NCBI RefSeq assembly: GCF_003515065.1
Contig: NZ_QXGH01000017.1
Span: 124,001 to 188,000 of the forward strand
DNA length: 64,000 nucleotides
Origin: Nocardioides immobilis
GTDB lineage: Bacteria; Actinomycetota; Actinomycetes; Propionibacteriales; Nocardioidaceae
Direction: 5' to 3'
Under the pieces are notes generated by a model. That model was given only the letters and a program-made list of their open reading frames with translations. It ran no database searches and was not told the origin of the DNA. Shown here piece by piece: positions 8,858-16,612 of this stretch. The position numbers and the translations under genes were made by a program. How positions within the stretch are numbered: position 1 is the stretch's first letter; each line of letters starts with the position of its first letter.

Positions 8858-9220
8858 ATGACGCACTACCTGCTGTCCGTCCACGGCCCGGCCGAGATGG
8901 AGGAGTTCGGCGGCTACCCCTCGCGGGAGGCGATGGAGCAGTCGTTCGCCGACACCGGCCGGTTCAACGACCAGCTCAAGGCCGACGGCTACTGGGTCTT
9001 CGCCGGCGGCCTGCAGTCCGCCACGACGGCGACCTTGGTCGACGGCCAGGGCGAGACGCCGGTGGTGACCGACGGTCCCTACCTGGAGACCAAGGAGTAC
9101 ATCGCCGGCTTCTGGGTGATCGACGCCCCCGACCTCGACGTCGCGCTCAAGCTGGCCGCCGAGGGGTCGAAGGCCTGCCGGGGCGTGGTCGAGGTCCGGC
9201 CCTTCGACGGCCTTGCCTGA
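8858..9220 (+). CDS. YciI/DGPF-family protein (first of a tandem pair)
   Basis: Small protein of 120 residues, MTHYLLSVHGPAEMEEFGGY at the N-terminus. It contains the YCII/DGPF signature VVTDGPYLETKEYIAGFWVI; the DGPF-like box here reads DGPY. Members fold as ferredoxin-like dimers; DGPF proteins are the usual genomic partners of ECF42 sigma factors, and their biochemical role is unknown. ATG 8858 is preceded by GAGGAG. The next gene is a close paralogue 42 bp downstream, and the sigma factor follows. Confidence 0.9.
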   Translation: MTHYLLSVHGPAEMEEFGGYPSREAMEQSFADTGRFNDQLKADGYWVFAGGLQSATTATLVDGQGETPVVTDGPYLETKEYIAGFWVIDAPDLDVALKLAAEGSKACRGVVEVRPFDGLA

Positions 9221-9262
9221 GTCACTACCGTCTCAATCCACACCACCTACGAGGAGATCGAC

Positions 9263-9622
9263 ATGACGCAGTACCTGCTCGCCGTTCACGGGAACGAAGA
9301 GGACTTCGCCGACATCGCGCCCGAGACGATGCAGGAGATGTTCGAGTCGGTCGACCGGTTCAACCAGAAGGTGCGCGACGCCGGCATCTGGGTGTTCGCG
9401 GGCGGCCTCGAGCCGGCCGGGACGGCGACCGTCGTCGACGGCCAGGGCGACGCCCCGGTGATGACCGACGGTCCCTACCTGGAGACCAAGGAGCACCTCG
9501 GCGGCTTCTGGATCATCGACGTGCCCGACCGCGACGCCGCGCTCCAGTGGGCGGCCGAGGGCTCGAAGGCCTGCCAGGGCCGGGTCGAGGTCCGGCCGTT
9601 CCAGGCAGAGCCCGAGGCCTGA
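9263..9622 (+). CDS. YciI/DGPF-family protein (second of a tandem pair)
   Basis: Paralogue of the preceding gene: 119 residues, MTQYLLAVHGNEEDFADIAP. It shares the blocks WVFAGGL, ATVVDGQGDAPVMTDGPYLE and EGSKACQGRVEVRPF almost unchanged, so the pair looks like a tandem duplication. It has its own ribosome site (GAGGAGA) and ends directly at the start of the sigma factor gene (stop at 9620-9622, GTG at 9623). Together with the sigma factor it forms the standard ECF42 arrangement. Confidence 0.9.
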   Translation: MTQYLLAVHGNEEDFADIAPETMQEMFESVDRFNQKVRDAGIWVFAGGLEPAGTATVVDGQGDAPVMTDGPYLETKEHLGGFWIIDVPDRDAALQWAAEGSKACQGRVEVRPFQAEPEA

Positions 9623-10882
9623 GTGTCCGCGACCTCCTCGACCACCGCTCAGGCGATCGAGCGGGTCTTCCGGGAGGAGTACGGCCGGCTGATCGCCTCG
9701 CTGGTCCGCCGCTTCGGTGACATCGACATCGCCGAGGAGGCGGCCGGCGAGGCGCTGGTCGCCGCGCTCGAGAAATGGCCGCAGCAGTATCCGGATTCCG
9801 GCGTACCGCCCAACCCCGGCGCCTGGTTGACGACCACCGCCGGCAACCGGGCGATCGACAGGCTCCGCCGCGAGAAGCTGCGGGACGACAAGCACCGACA
9901 GGCAGTCGACATGTACGACGACACCCCCCACGAGTCGCTCGGAGTCTTCGAGAGCAACGAGGACGACCGGCTGCGGCTGATGTTCACGTGCTGCCACCCG
10001 GCCCTCGCGCCGGAGGCGCGGATCGCGCTGACGCTGCGGCTCCTGGGCGGCCTGACGGTCGAGGAGATCGCCCAGGCCTTCCTCGTCCCGGAGACGACGA
10101 TGGGGCAGCGGATCACCCGCGCGAAGAAGAAGATCGCCGCCGCCAAGATCCCCTACCGGGTGCCCGCGCCCGAGGACCTGCCCGCGCGGGTGGCGACGGT
10201 GCTCGCCGTGCTGTTCCTGGTGTTCAACGAGGGGTACCTCGCGAGCGGCGACGGGGAGCCGGTCCGCTCCGAGCTGACGGGCGAGGCGATCCGGCTGGCC
10301 CGGATCCTGCACGGGCTGATGCCCGGCGAGCCCGAGGTGACCGGTCTGCTGGCCCTGCTGCTCCTCACCGAGGCGCGGCGCGAGGCGCGGGTGCGGCACG
10401 GCGAGCTGGTCCGCCTCGACGACCAGGACCGTGGCGGCTGGGACCGCGCGCTCATCACCGAGGGCCACGCGCTGGTGCGGGAGTGCCTCGCCATCAACCG
10501 GCCCGGGCGCTACCAGCTCCTCGCCGCGATCAACGCGGTCCACACCGACGCCCCGACCGCCGAGACCACCGACTGGTCCCAGGTCGTCGCGCTGTACGAC
10601 CAGCTCCTGACCGTCGACCCCTCGCCGATCGTGGCCCTCAACCGCGCGGTCGCGATCGCCGAGCTCGACGGCCCCGAAGTGGCGCTGGCCCAGGTCGACC
10701 GCCTGGTCGAGACGGCACCCGTCCTGTCGTCGTACCACGCCTTGCACGCCACCCGCGCCGACCTGCTCCGCCGGCTCGGCCGCAGCACCGACGCGCGCGA
10801 GGCGTACGACGCCGCGCTCGCCGTCTGCGACAACACCGCCGAGCGCGCCTACCTGACGAGGCGGCGCGGGGAGCTGGTCTGA
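9623..10882 (+). CDS. ECF sigma factor, ECF42 type with C-terminal TPR-like extension
   Basis: RNA polymerase sigma factor of 419 residues, about twice the usual ECF length. Region 2 starts at FREEYGRLIASLVRRFGDID, and the DNA-melting part includes NRAIDRLRREK. Region 4 is at about residues 130-175 (LGGLTVEEIAQAFLVPETTM, GQRITRAKKKI). The remaining 240 residues form the helical ECF42 extension: VLFLVFNEGYLASGDGEPVR, then RYQLLAAINAVH and VALYDQL. In this group the extension takes the place of a separate anti-sigma factor. The two YciI genes directly upstream are the group's conserved neighbours. The gene starts at GTG 9623. Confidence 0.93.
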   Translation: MSATSSTTAQAIERVFREEYGRLIASLVRRFGDIDIAEEAAGEALVAALEKWPQQYPDSGVPPNPGAWLTTTAGNRAIDRLRREKLRDDKHRQAVDMYDDTPHESLGVFESNEDDRLRLMFTCCHPALAPEARIALTLRLLGGLTVEEIAQAFLVPETTMGQRITRAKKKIAAAKIPYRVPAPEDLPARVATVLAVLFLVFNEGYLASGDGEPVRSELTGEAIRLARILHGLMPGEPEVTGLLALLLLTEARREARVRHGELVRLDDQDRGGWDRALITEGHALVRECLAINRPGRYQLLAAINAVHTDAPTAETTDWSQVVALYDQLLTVDPSPIVALNRAVAIAELDGPEVALAQVDRLVETAPVLSSYHALHATRADLLRRLGRSTDAREAYDAALAVCDNTAERAYLTRRRGELV

Positions 10883-10900
10883 CTGACCGGCCCGTCAGTC
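10881..10900. terminator. Short hairpin between convergent sigma factor and histidine kinase genes
   Basis: GACTGAC (10881-10887) and GTCAGTC (10894-10900) form a perfect 7-bp stem around CGGCCC. The hairpin overlaps both stop codons, so it may act as a bidirectional terminator; there is no T-tract on either side. Confidence 0.35.
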
Positions 10901-12154
10901 GCTGGTCAGTGCCTGCGGCTTCGGCAGCCACAGCACGAACGTCGTCCCCGGCGCGGTGCGGTCCAGCGAGAGGTGGCCGCCGGACAGCTCGGCCAGCTCG
11001 GAGGCGACAGCGAGCCCGACGCCGTGGCCGCCGTCGGACTCACGCGACGTCACGCCGCGGCGGAAGACATCGTTGCTGAGGTCGGTCGCGCCCTCGTCGG
11101 AGACGGCGATCTCCAGGTGCGTGTCCGCGTCGCGGGTGCGCACGGTGATCCGCCCCGCCCCGTGGATCCGGGCGTTGTCGACCAGCACGTCGAGCACCTG
11201 GATCACGGGTCCCGGGATCACCCGAGCGGGGACGACGTCCGCGCCGTCGACGACCAGCTCGCGGCCGGCCGCGCGGAGCCGGGCCCGCCAGCGACCGGCG
11301 GTGTCGGCGGCGAGAGCGGCGAGGTCGACGTCGAGCTGCTGGCCGTGCCGCTGACCGCGGGCGAGCCCGAGCAGGTCGTCGATCGAGCCGCTGAGCCGGT
11401 CGAGCTCGACGAGACCACGATCGAGCTGCTCCCGGAGCGCCGGGGTCGTCTCCGTCCAGAGCGCGAGGTCCTCGAGCTGGAGCCGCAGCGCCGTGATCGG
11501 CGTACGGAGCTGGTGCGACGCGTTCGCCGCGAACTCCCGCTCCCGGCGCACCAGCTGGTCGAGCTGGCCCGCCGTCCGGCGCAATGAGGTCGCGATCGCG
11601 TTCGCCTCCGGCACTGAGTACGACGGCACGTCGATGTCGAACCGGCCGTAGCCGAGCAGGCTGGCCGTGTCCGCGAGCTCGCGGAACGGGCGCGACATCC
11701 GGCGGGCGAGCACGAAGCCCAGCGCCGCCGAGAGCGCCGCCAGTGCCAGCCCGAGCACCACCAGCGGTCGGAGTGCCTCCCAGACATCCCCCTGCACGCT
11801 CGCGGAGGACGTGGTGAGGACCAGCCGGTTCCCGTCGGCCAGGTCGCGGGTCACGGTCACGGCATCTTCGTCGTTCCGGTGGGGGTCGCCGACCGTGACG
11901 GCCGCGCCGTCGGCCGGCAGGTAGGTGACGCCGTCCGCGGCCGACAGCCCGTGCCGCTGGAGCGCGGCATCGACGGTGCCGCCGGTGGCGACCCGTTCGC
12001 GGGCGAGCGCGGCGAGGACGGTCGAGGTGTCGTCGAGCTGGTCCTGCTCGTTGTCCCGCACCAGGTCGGCGAGGAAGTAGGCACGAGGTACGCCGTACAG
12101 GCCGATCACCGCGATCGTCAGTCCGACCAGCGTCGCGACCAGGCGCTCACGCAT
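10895..12154 (-). CDS. Sensor histidine kinase
   Basis: Membrane histidine kinase of 419 residues. TM1 lies near residues 8-28, followed by a short extracytoplasmic sensor region of about 100 residues without a recognisable domain. TM2 is near 128-150, with a HAMP-like linker starting RRMSRPFRELADTA. The H box ASHQLRTP has His about 214, the N box is DVLVDNARIHG and the G box is GGHGVGLAVASELAELSGG. The ATG overlaps the end of the upstream response-regulator frame by eight bases, so the pair is coupled. It is the last gene of the minus-strand run that begins with the Ig-repeat protein, suggesting that this two-component system serves the surface-fibre locus. Confidence 0.92.
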   Translation of the reverse strand: MRERLVATLVGLTIAVIGLYGVPRAYFLADLVRDNEQDQLDDTSTVLAALARERVATGGTVDAALQRHGLSAADGVTYLPADGAAVTVGDPHRNDEDAVTVTRDLADGNRLVLTTSSASVQGDVWEALRPLVVLGLALAALSAALGFVLARRMSRPFRELADTASLLGYGRFDIDVPSYSVPEANAIATSLRRTAGQLDQLVRREREFAANASHQLRTPITALRLQLEDLALWTETTPALREQLDRGLVELDRLSGSIDDLLGLARGQRHGQQLDVDLAALAADTAGRWRARLRAAGRELVVDGADVVPARVIPGPVIQVLDVLVDNARIHGAGRITVRTRDADTHLEIAVSDEGATDLSNDVFRRGVTSRESDGGHGVGLAVASELAELSGGHLSLDRTAPGTTFVLWLPKPQALTSD

Positions 12155-12889
12155 GACCGGGTGCGTCCTCCAACCGGAACCCGACTCCGCGCACCGTGGT
12201 GAGCGCGACCGGCGCGTCCTGGTCCTGGAGCTTCTGCCGGAGCCGGCCGATGGTCGCGTCCAGGGTCTTGGTGGAGCCGAACCAGTTCTCGTCCCAGACC
12301 TCGGCCATCAGGGTCTCCCGGCTGACCACCGCGCCGCGCCGCTCGTCCAGCAGCACGAGCACGTCGAACTCCTTGGCCGTGAGGCCGAGCTCGACGGAGC
12401 CGACCCAGGCCCGCCGGGCCTCGGCCTCGACGCGGAAGGCAGGGCCAGCCGGTGCAGTGGCGGGGACCGGTGGGGTCGGGCCGCCGGTCGGGGCGGGTGC
12501 CACGGCCGGCTCGGTCGTGACTCTGCCGCTGCGGCGCAGCAGGGCGCGGACCCGGGCGAGCAGCTCGGAGAGGCTGAACGGCTTGGCGAGGTAGTCGTCG
12601 GCGCCGACGTCGAGTCCCACCACCCGGTCCAGCTCGCCCGAGCGGGCCGTGAGGATCAGGATGCCGCCGTCGTACCCGCCGTCGCGGAGCCGGCGGCACA
12701 CCTCGAGCCCGTCGATGTCGGGTGGCCGAGGTCGAGCAGCACCAGCGTGACTCCGCCGAGGCTCACCCGGTCGAGGGCCTCGCCCCCGGTGGCGACGCGG
12801 CTGACGTCGTACCCCTCGCGCTCGACCGCGCGTACCAGCGGTGCCGCGATGGCGTCGTCGTCCTCGACGATCAGCAGGGACACAGGCAC
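12147..12889 (-). pseudogene. OmpR-family response regulator with a frameshift after the phospho-acceptor Asp
   Basis: The N-terminal half reads in one frame from GTG 12889 (MPVSLLIVEDDDAIAAPLVR, acidic pair D10/D11) to the phosphorylation strand TLVLLDLG with Asp 53. The same receiver domain continues in another frame with PDIDGLEVCRRLRDGGYDGG, then ILILTARS, GADDYLAKPF (the conserved Lys) and an OmpR-type winged helix ending TTVRGVGFRLEDAPGHA. One base is missing around 12721-12727; restoring it gives about 247 residues and a normal regulator. As written, translation stops at 12656. It could be a real mutation, a sequencing error or a translational frameshift. The regulator abuts the upstream membrane-protein gene and overlaps the kinase gene. 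Confidence 0.85.
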
Positions 12890-13285
12890 TCAGAGAGCAT
12901 AGGGCGGCGCCGGGTCCGGTTCGCGGGAGCGCGCACGGAGTCGGCCGTCGACCACGACCAGCGCCACGATCGTGGCTGCGAGGATGGTGATCGCCGCGTG
13001 CGAGAGGTCGAACGGCTCGCGCCCTTCGCCCGGCGGTCCGACGGTCACGACCAAGGCCACCGCGACGAGGTCGAGAACGCAGACGACGACAGCCGTGAGC
13101 CGCGCCCCGAACCGGTTGCCGCGGGCCATGCCGACCGCCGCGGCGAGGAGCACGCTGCCCAGCAGCAGGCTCGTTCCGCTCTCCGCGGGGTCCCCGGTTG
13201 CGAGGGCGGCGCCGAGAAGGTGAACCCCCGCGAGCACCGCGGCGCACAGCACGGCGGCACGCGAGGCGCGTGTGGTGGGCGTCAT
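12890..13285 (-). CDS. Small integral membrane protein
   Basis: Hydrophobic protein of 131 residues with about four membrane segments: AAVLCAAVLAGVHLLGAAL, TSLLLGSVLLAAAVGMARG, LTAVVVCVLDLVAVALVVTV and AAITILAATIVALVVVDG. The C-terminus is short and charged. I recognise no family. ATG 13285 shares one base with the stop of the Ig-repeat gene (TGATG), and its stop TGA is immediately followed by the response-regulator GTG, so it sits in the middle of a tightly coupled operon between a secreted protein and a two-component system. A role as accessory sensor or anchor is only a guess. Confidence 0.78.
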   Translation of the reverse strand: MTPTTRASRAAVLCAAVLAGVHLLGAALATGDPAESGTSLLLGSVLLAAAVGMARGNRFGARLTAVVVCVLDLVAVALVVTVGPPGEGREPFDLSHAAITILAATIVALVVVDGRLRARSREPDPAPPYAL

Positions 13286-15129
13286 CAGAACTCCCGGTCC
13301 GTGGTACCGGTCTCGGTGACCGGTGCGGTCGAGCAGGCGAATCCGTCGGCCGTCCGGGCTGCGGAGGACGGGGTCCAGACGAGGGCGGAGGTCAGGCTGA
13401 CCGTACGCAGGCTGCTGTTGGTGCCGGACGCACGGGCGCCGATGGTCAGCGTGACGACGGTGTGCTCGACGCCGTTCACGGTGACGGTGGCGGCGGTCAG
13501 GGTGGCGTTGAAGGTGACCGTCTTGCCGGACTTCAGGTAGTCCTCCTTGAGGTTCACGGAGCCGAGGTTGAGCGTGGTCGTCCCGATCCGCACGTCGAGG
13601 GTATCCCCCTTGGTGCCCGTGCCGAGGCCGGCGACGGTGCCGTCGCGGAACCGGGCGGTGACGGCGAGCGAGCCGCCCGTCCACCCGGTCGCGACCGTGC
13701 CCGGCGCCACCGTCCGGCTGTAGGTGAACGTCACCGTGTCCCCGCTGGTGATCTTGCCGGCCGTGCCACCGCCGTTGGTGGTCTGCACGTCGACGCCGCG
13801 GAGCGGGGCGTTGTCGACCTGGCGACCGGCCATCGTGGTGGAGATGGTCTGCGTGCCCGCCCCGTCGGTCACCACCGCACGGAGGTCATAGAGGCCATCG
13901 GCGACGGCGGTGGTGTCCCACGCGCAGGAGTACGGCGCGCCCGTGTCGGTGCACAGGTCGGTCCACGTCGAGGATCCGGCCGGCGCCCGTTGGATCCGGA
14001 CCGAGGTGATCCCCGAGGTCGAGGTGGCGTTCGCCTGCACCGTGACCGTGCCGGTCAGGAACGCACCGGGATCCTCCACCGAGACGGACGAGACGGTGTT
14101 GTCGACGATCCGGCCGGTGACGGCGGCGGAGGTCGCGGAGTTGCCGGCGTTGTCGGTCGCCACCGCGCGGAAGCTGTAGCTGCCGTCGGCGATCGTGGTG
14201 GTGGCGAACCGGCAGGAGTACGGCGGCGTGACGACGACGCAGGCGGTGGCGTAGGTGCCGGTCGCGGTGGGTGCGTACTGGAGCACGACCTGGGCGATGC
14301 CGGACTCGTTCTCGCCGACGGTCGTCGAGGCGGCGAGGGTGACGGTGCCGCGCAGTGGGGTGCCGGGGTCGGTCATCGTCACCCCGGGTGGGGTGTTGTC
14401 GACCAGCACGTCGGCGACCACGGCGGAGGTGTAGGAGCCGCCGAGGGTGGGACGGGCGACGGCGCGCAGGTCGTAGTAGCCGTTGGCGATGGTGCCGTTC
14501 GTGCTCCACGTGCAGGCGACCTGGCCGTTGAGGAAGGCCGAGCTCGTGCACGCGGTGCGCCACTGGGTGGTGCCGGAGGCGGCGTACTCGATGGTGACGT
14601 TCCAGGTGAGCGACGAGCCACCGTGGATCGTGGCGGTGAGCGGGACGTTGCCCCGGACGAAGTCGCCGGGTGAGCCCAGCACGACCACCACGTTGTTGGC
14701 AACCACGGTGCGCACCTGGTCGGAGATCGTGGTGTAGTCGGCGTTGTCGACGGCCACCGCGCGCAGGTCGTACTGACCGTCGGCGACGGAGCTCGTGCTC
14801 CACGCACAGGAGTACGGCGCTCCGGTGTCGGTGCAGATCGTCGTCCAGTCGTCGGCGCCAACGGCCTGCTGCTGGATCCGGACCGACGCGACGCCGGACT
14901 CCGCGTCGGACGCGGTGGCGCTCAGCGTCGTCGTACCGGTCACGGCGCCGCTCGGGGCGACCATGGCGACCGTCGGTGGCGTCCAGTCCGACGCTGCCTG
15001 CACCGTCGCGGTGGTCGCGCTCGTCGTGACGAACGCGGCCGACGAGAACGAGGACGAGCCGGCGGCGGTGGCGACGGCGACAGCCGCGAGGAGGAGCAGG
15101 GTCAGGGTCGCCGGGATGCTGCGACTCAT
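13285..15129 (-). CDS. Secreted Ig-like repeat protein with SipW-type leader
   Basis: Exported protein of 614 residues. The leader MSRSIPATLTLLLLAAVAVA plus AFVTTSATTATVQAASDW resembles leaders cleaved by SipW-type peptidases. Four Ig-like repeats of about 95 residues follow; each ends in a copy of PYSCAW-like, (V/I)ADG or IANG, (Y/S)YDLRAVA-like motifs, for example GAPYSCAWSTSSVADGQYDL and TPPYSCRFATTTIADGSYSF. The repeats resemble Big-type bacterial Ig domains. The last 150 residues form a different beta-rich module. The start at 15129 is supported by GGAGGAGG upstream; the open frame extends 26 codons further. It shares a conserved upstream element with the TasA-like gene and is probably a co-secreted surface or fibre-associated protein. 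Confidence 0.85.
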   Translation of the reverse strand: MSRSIPATLTLLLLAAVAVATAAGSSSFSSAAFVTTSATTATVQAASDWTPPTVAMVAPSGAVTGTTTLSATASDAESGVASVRIQQQAVGADDWTTICTDTGAPYSCAWSTSSVADGQYDLRAVAVDNADYTTISDQVRTVVANNVVVVLGSPGDFVRGNVPLTATIHGGSSLTWNVTIEYAASGTTQWRTACTSSAFLNGQVACTWSTNGTIANGYYDLRAVARPTLGGSYTSAVVADVLVDNTPPGVTMTDPGTPLRGTVTLAASTTVGENESGIAQVVLQYAPTATGTYATACVVVTPPYSCRFATTTIADGSYSFRAVATDNAGNSATSAAVTGRIVDNTVSSVSVEDPGAFLTGTVTVQANATSTSGITSVRIQRAPAGSSTWTDLCTDTGAPYSCAWDTTAVADGLYDLRAVVTDGAGTQTISTTMAGRQVDNAPLRGVDVQTTNGGGTAGKITSGDTVTFTYSRTVAPGTVATGWTGGSLAVTARFRDGTVAGLGTGTKGDTLDVRIGTTTLNLGSVNLKEDYLKSGKTVTFNATLTAATVTVNGVEHTVVTLTIGARASGTNSSLRTVSLTSALVWTPSSAARTADGFACSTAPVTETGTTDREF

Positions 15130-15184
15130 CGTGCCTCCTCCAATTGGGTCGCCAGTTGTGTCGCGGTGGCTGCGCGTCGTCCTC

Positions 15185-15247
15185 GACGCTAGCGAGCGAG
15201 GCCCCACGGGAGATCGACGCGACCTCTACGGGATCTCCACAGTTCGG
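15185..15247 (-). promoter_or_regulatory. Conserved 63-bp upstream element, copy in front of the Ig-repeat gene
   Basis: Read on the minus strand it begins CCGAACTGT, contains GTCGA and GTGGGGC, and ends CTAGCGTC. It aligns without gaps to 16460-16522 in front of the TasA-like gene (43 of 63 positions identical by my count) and lies at the same distance from the start codon (56 bp here, 55 bp there). GTGGTCCC is also shared about 15 bp further upstream. It is probably a promoter plus regulator site common to both units. Confidence 0.65.
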
Positions 15248-15273
15248 AACCGCGCGCGGGCAGGGACCACCCA

Positions 15274-15310
15274 CGCACGCTCCGCCGGGCTGGGCCCGAC
15301 GGAGCGTGCG
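15274..15310 (-). terminator. Strong hairpin after the sipW-like gene
   Basis: CGCACGCTCCG (15274-15284) pairs perfectly with CGGAGCGTGCG (15300-15310). Inside, CGGGC-TGG-GCCCG extends the stem after one mismatch. It starts 7 bp beyond the sipW-like stop codon, so it probably ends the tasA-sipW transcript before the separate Ig-repeat promoter. No T-tract follows, as is common in very GC-rich genomes. Confidence 0.6.
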
Positions 15311-15317
15311 CCCCCCT

Positions 15318-15878
15318 TCAGAGGGGTCCCGCCGTCACGACCGTGGTCCCCGCAGGCGGTCGGAGGCGGGACCGGAGTGCGCCGACCAGCTGGCCGAGAC
15401 TGACCAGCCCCACAAGGCCGGCAGGCACTCCGATGACGAGCATCCGCGTGTCCCGGTCGGCCAGCGCGATGAGCGCGTAGCCGACGTACGGGACACTGAC
15501 CTGCACCACGGCCTGCTCGTCGTCTGTGAGGGTGAAGCGCCACGGATCGGGATCCGGGTTGGCGTCACCCTGGGTGCGGAGGACCTGGCGTCCGACGTCA
15601 TCGCGGCCGATCCGCACGATGCGGTGCGTGACCAGGGTGGTCACCCCGCTCTCAGCAGGCGGCTGGTAGGTGATGACGTCCCCCACACGCAGGTCCTCCG
15701 CAGGCACGGCTCGTGAGAAGACGACGGAGCCGCGTTCGATCGCGCCTGACATCGACCCGCCCGTGATGACGTACCGCTCGTAGCCGAGGAGCGACGGCAC
15801 GAGGTACGCCGCCGCCGTCAGCGTGACGGCGACCAGCATCAGGTTGACGGCCAGGGTCGTCAGGCGCTTCGACCTCAC
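15318..15878 (-). CDS. SipW-like (ER-type) signal peptidase I
   Basis: Membrane signal peptidase of 186 residues. An N-terminal TM (VNLMLVAVTLTAAAYLVPSL) leads to the catalytic serine in ITGGSMSGAIERGSVVF. Box VGDVITYQPP is followed by LVTHRIVRI, where a His replaces the Lys of ordinary bacterial enzymes, and by the acidic box TQGDANPDPDPW. This Ser-His-Asp pattern defines the ER/SipW type that processes TasA/camelysin proteins in Bacillus. A second TM lies at the C-terminus (LVIGVPAGLVGLVSLGQLVG). GTG 15878 overlaps the stop of the TasA-like gene (GTGA), so enzyme and presumed substrate are translated together. Confidence 0.88.
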   Translation of the reverse strand: MRSKRLTTLAVNLMLVAVTLTAAAYLVPSLLGYERYVITGGSMSGAIERGSVVFSRAVPAEDLRVGDVITYQPPAESGVTTLVTHRIVRIGRDDVGRQVLRTQGDANPDPDPWRFTLTDDEQAVVQVSVPYVGYALIALADRDTRMLVIGVPAGLVGLVSLGQLVGALRSRLRPPAGTTVVTAGPL

Positions 15879-16405
15879 TGGTCGATGGTCTCGCCGTCGA
15901 GCTGGATCGCGTCCCACTTGTAGGCGGCGGTGGCGGTCTTGCCCTGGTCGCCGTTGCCGGTGGCCTGCGCGAGCTGGACCGAGAAGCGGTACGTCGCCGC
16001 CGCGCCGGGCTGCATCGTGCCGAGGGCGGTCTTCGTGCCGTCCACGAGACCGCCGAAGCTGCCGGTGTAGACCGTGGCGCCGCTGGTGGTGTTCGTGATC
16101 GTCAGGCTGAGGTTGTCGCCGGTGAAGCCGTTGCTCGAGCTGGTCTCGGTCAGGCTGAACGCGGCCGGCAGGGTGCCGGTGTTGGTGAGCGTGAGCGTCC
16201 CGTTGACGGTGTCGCCCGGCTTCATCGTCGGCAGGTTGAAGACGGCCTGGTCGGCCTTGGAGTTCGTGTGCGTCAGCGAGCCCGACGTCACCGAGCTGAT
16301 CGTGTTGTTGGACTCGGAGGTGAAGGTCGCTCCCGATCCGATGGCGATCGCGCCGGCGGCAGCCAGCGTTGCGAGAGGGACGAGGATCTTGGTTGTGCTC
16401 TTCAT
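15875..16405 (-). CDS. TasA/camelysin-like secreted protein
   Basis: Exported protein of 176 residues. The leader MKSTTKILVPLATLAAAGAI ends in IGSGATFTSESNNTISS, the pattern of SipW-dependent leaders. The mature part is a beta-sandwich with LPTMKPGDTVNGTLTLTNTG, then LPAAFSLTETSSSNGF and PGAAATYRFSVQL, matching the TasA/CalY family. In Bacillus this family forms biofilm fibres; in actinobacteria the function is largely open. The start has GGAG upstream, and the 63-bp conserved element lies 55 bp before the ATG. It is coupled to the SipW-like peptidase. Confidence 0.87.
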   Translation of the reverse strand: MKSTTKILVPLATLAAAGAIAIGSGATFTSESNNTISSVTSGSLTHTNSKADQAVFNLPTMKPGDTVNGTLTLTNTGTLPAAFSLTETSSSNGFTGDNLSLTITNTTSGATVYTGSFGGLVDGTKTALGTMQPGAAATYRFSVQLAQATGNGDQGKTATAAYKWDAIQLDGETIDQ

Positions 16406-16459
16406 GGTGCGTCGTGCTCCTTGGTTGTCGCATTCGGTTCCCGTTGTGAGGATGACGAG

Positions 16460-16522
16460 AACGCTAGGGAGCCGCGCCCCACACGGTTTCGACACGAGAT
16501 CCACGTGCGAGCAACAGTTCGG
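16460..16522 (-). promoter_or_regulatory. Conserved 63-bp upstream element, copy in front of the TasA-like gene
   Basis: Partner of the element at 15185-15247. On the minus strand it begins CCGAACTGT, contains GTGTCGA and GTGTGGGGC, and ends CCTAGCGTT. Conservation in blocks at fixed spacing, with variable bases between, looks like protein-binding sites rather than recent duplication. Confidence 0.65.
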
Positions 16523-16612
16523 CACGGCTGGTCGTCGGGACCACACGTCGTCCACAGCCGGACACGGCAGCGCCGCTAGGAGGCTCCTCGGGCGTCTCCT
16601 AGGCTGCGTGGG

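Noticed and set aside
9221..9262. Second ECF-type promoter in front of the second YciI gene
   Set aside because: No TGTCGA-like box lies in the short gap; co-transcription with the first copy is simpler.
12656..13247. Two separate genes: a 77-residue receiver fragment and a 366-residue regulator
   Set aside because: Both pieces join into one standard OmpR-type regulator if a single base is restored; the upstream part of the longer frame is a shadow of the membrane protein gene.
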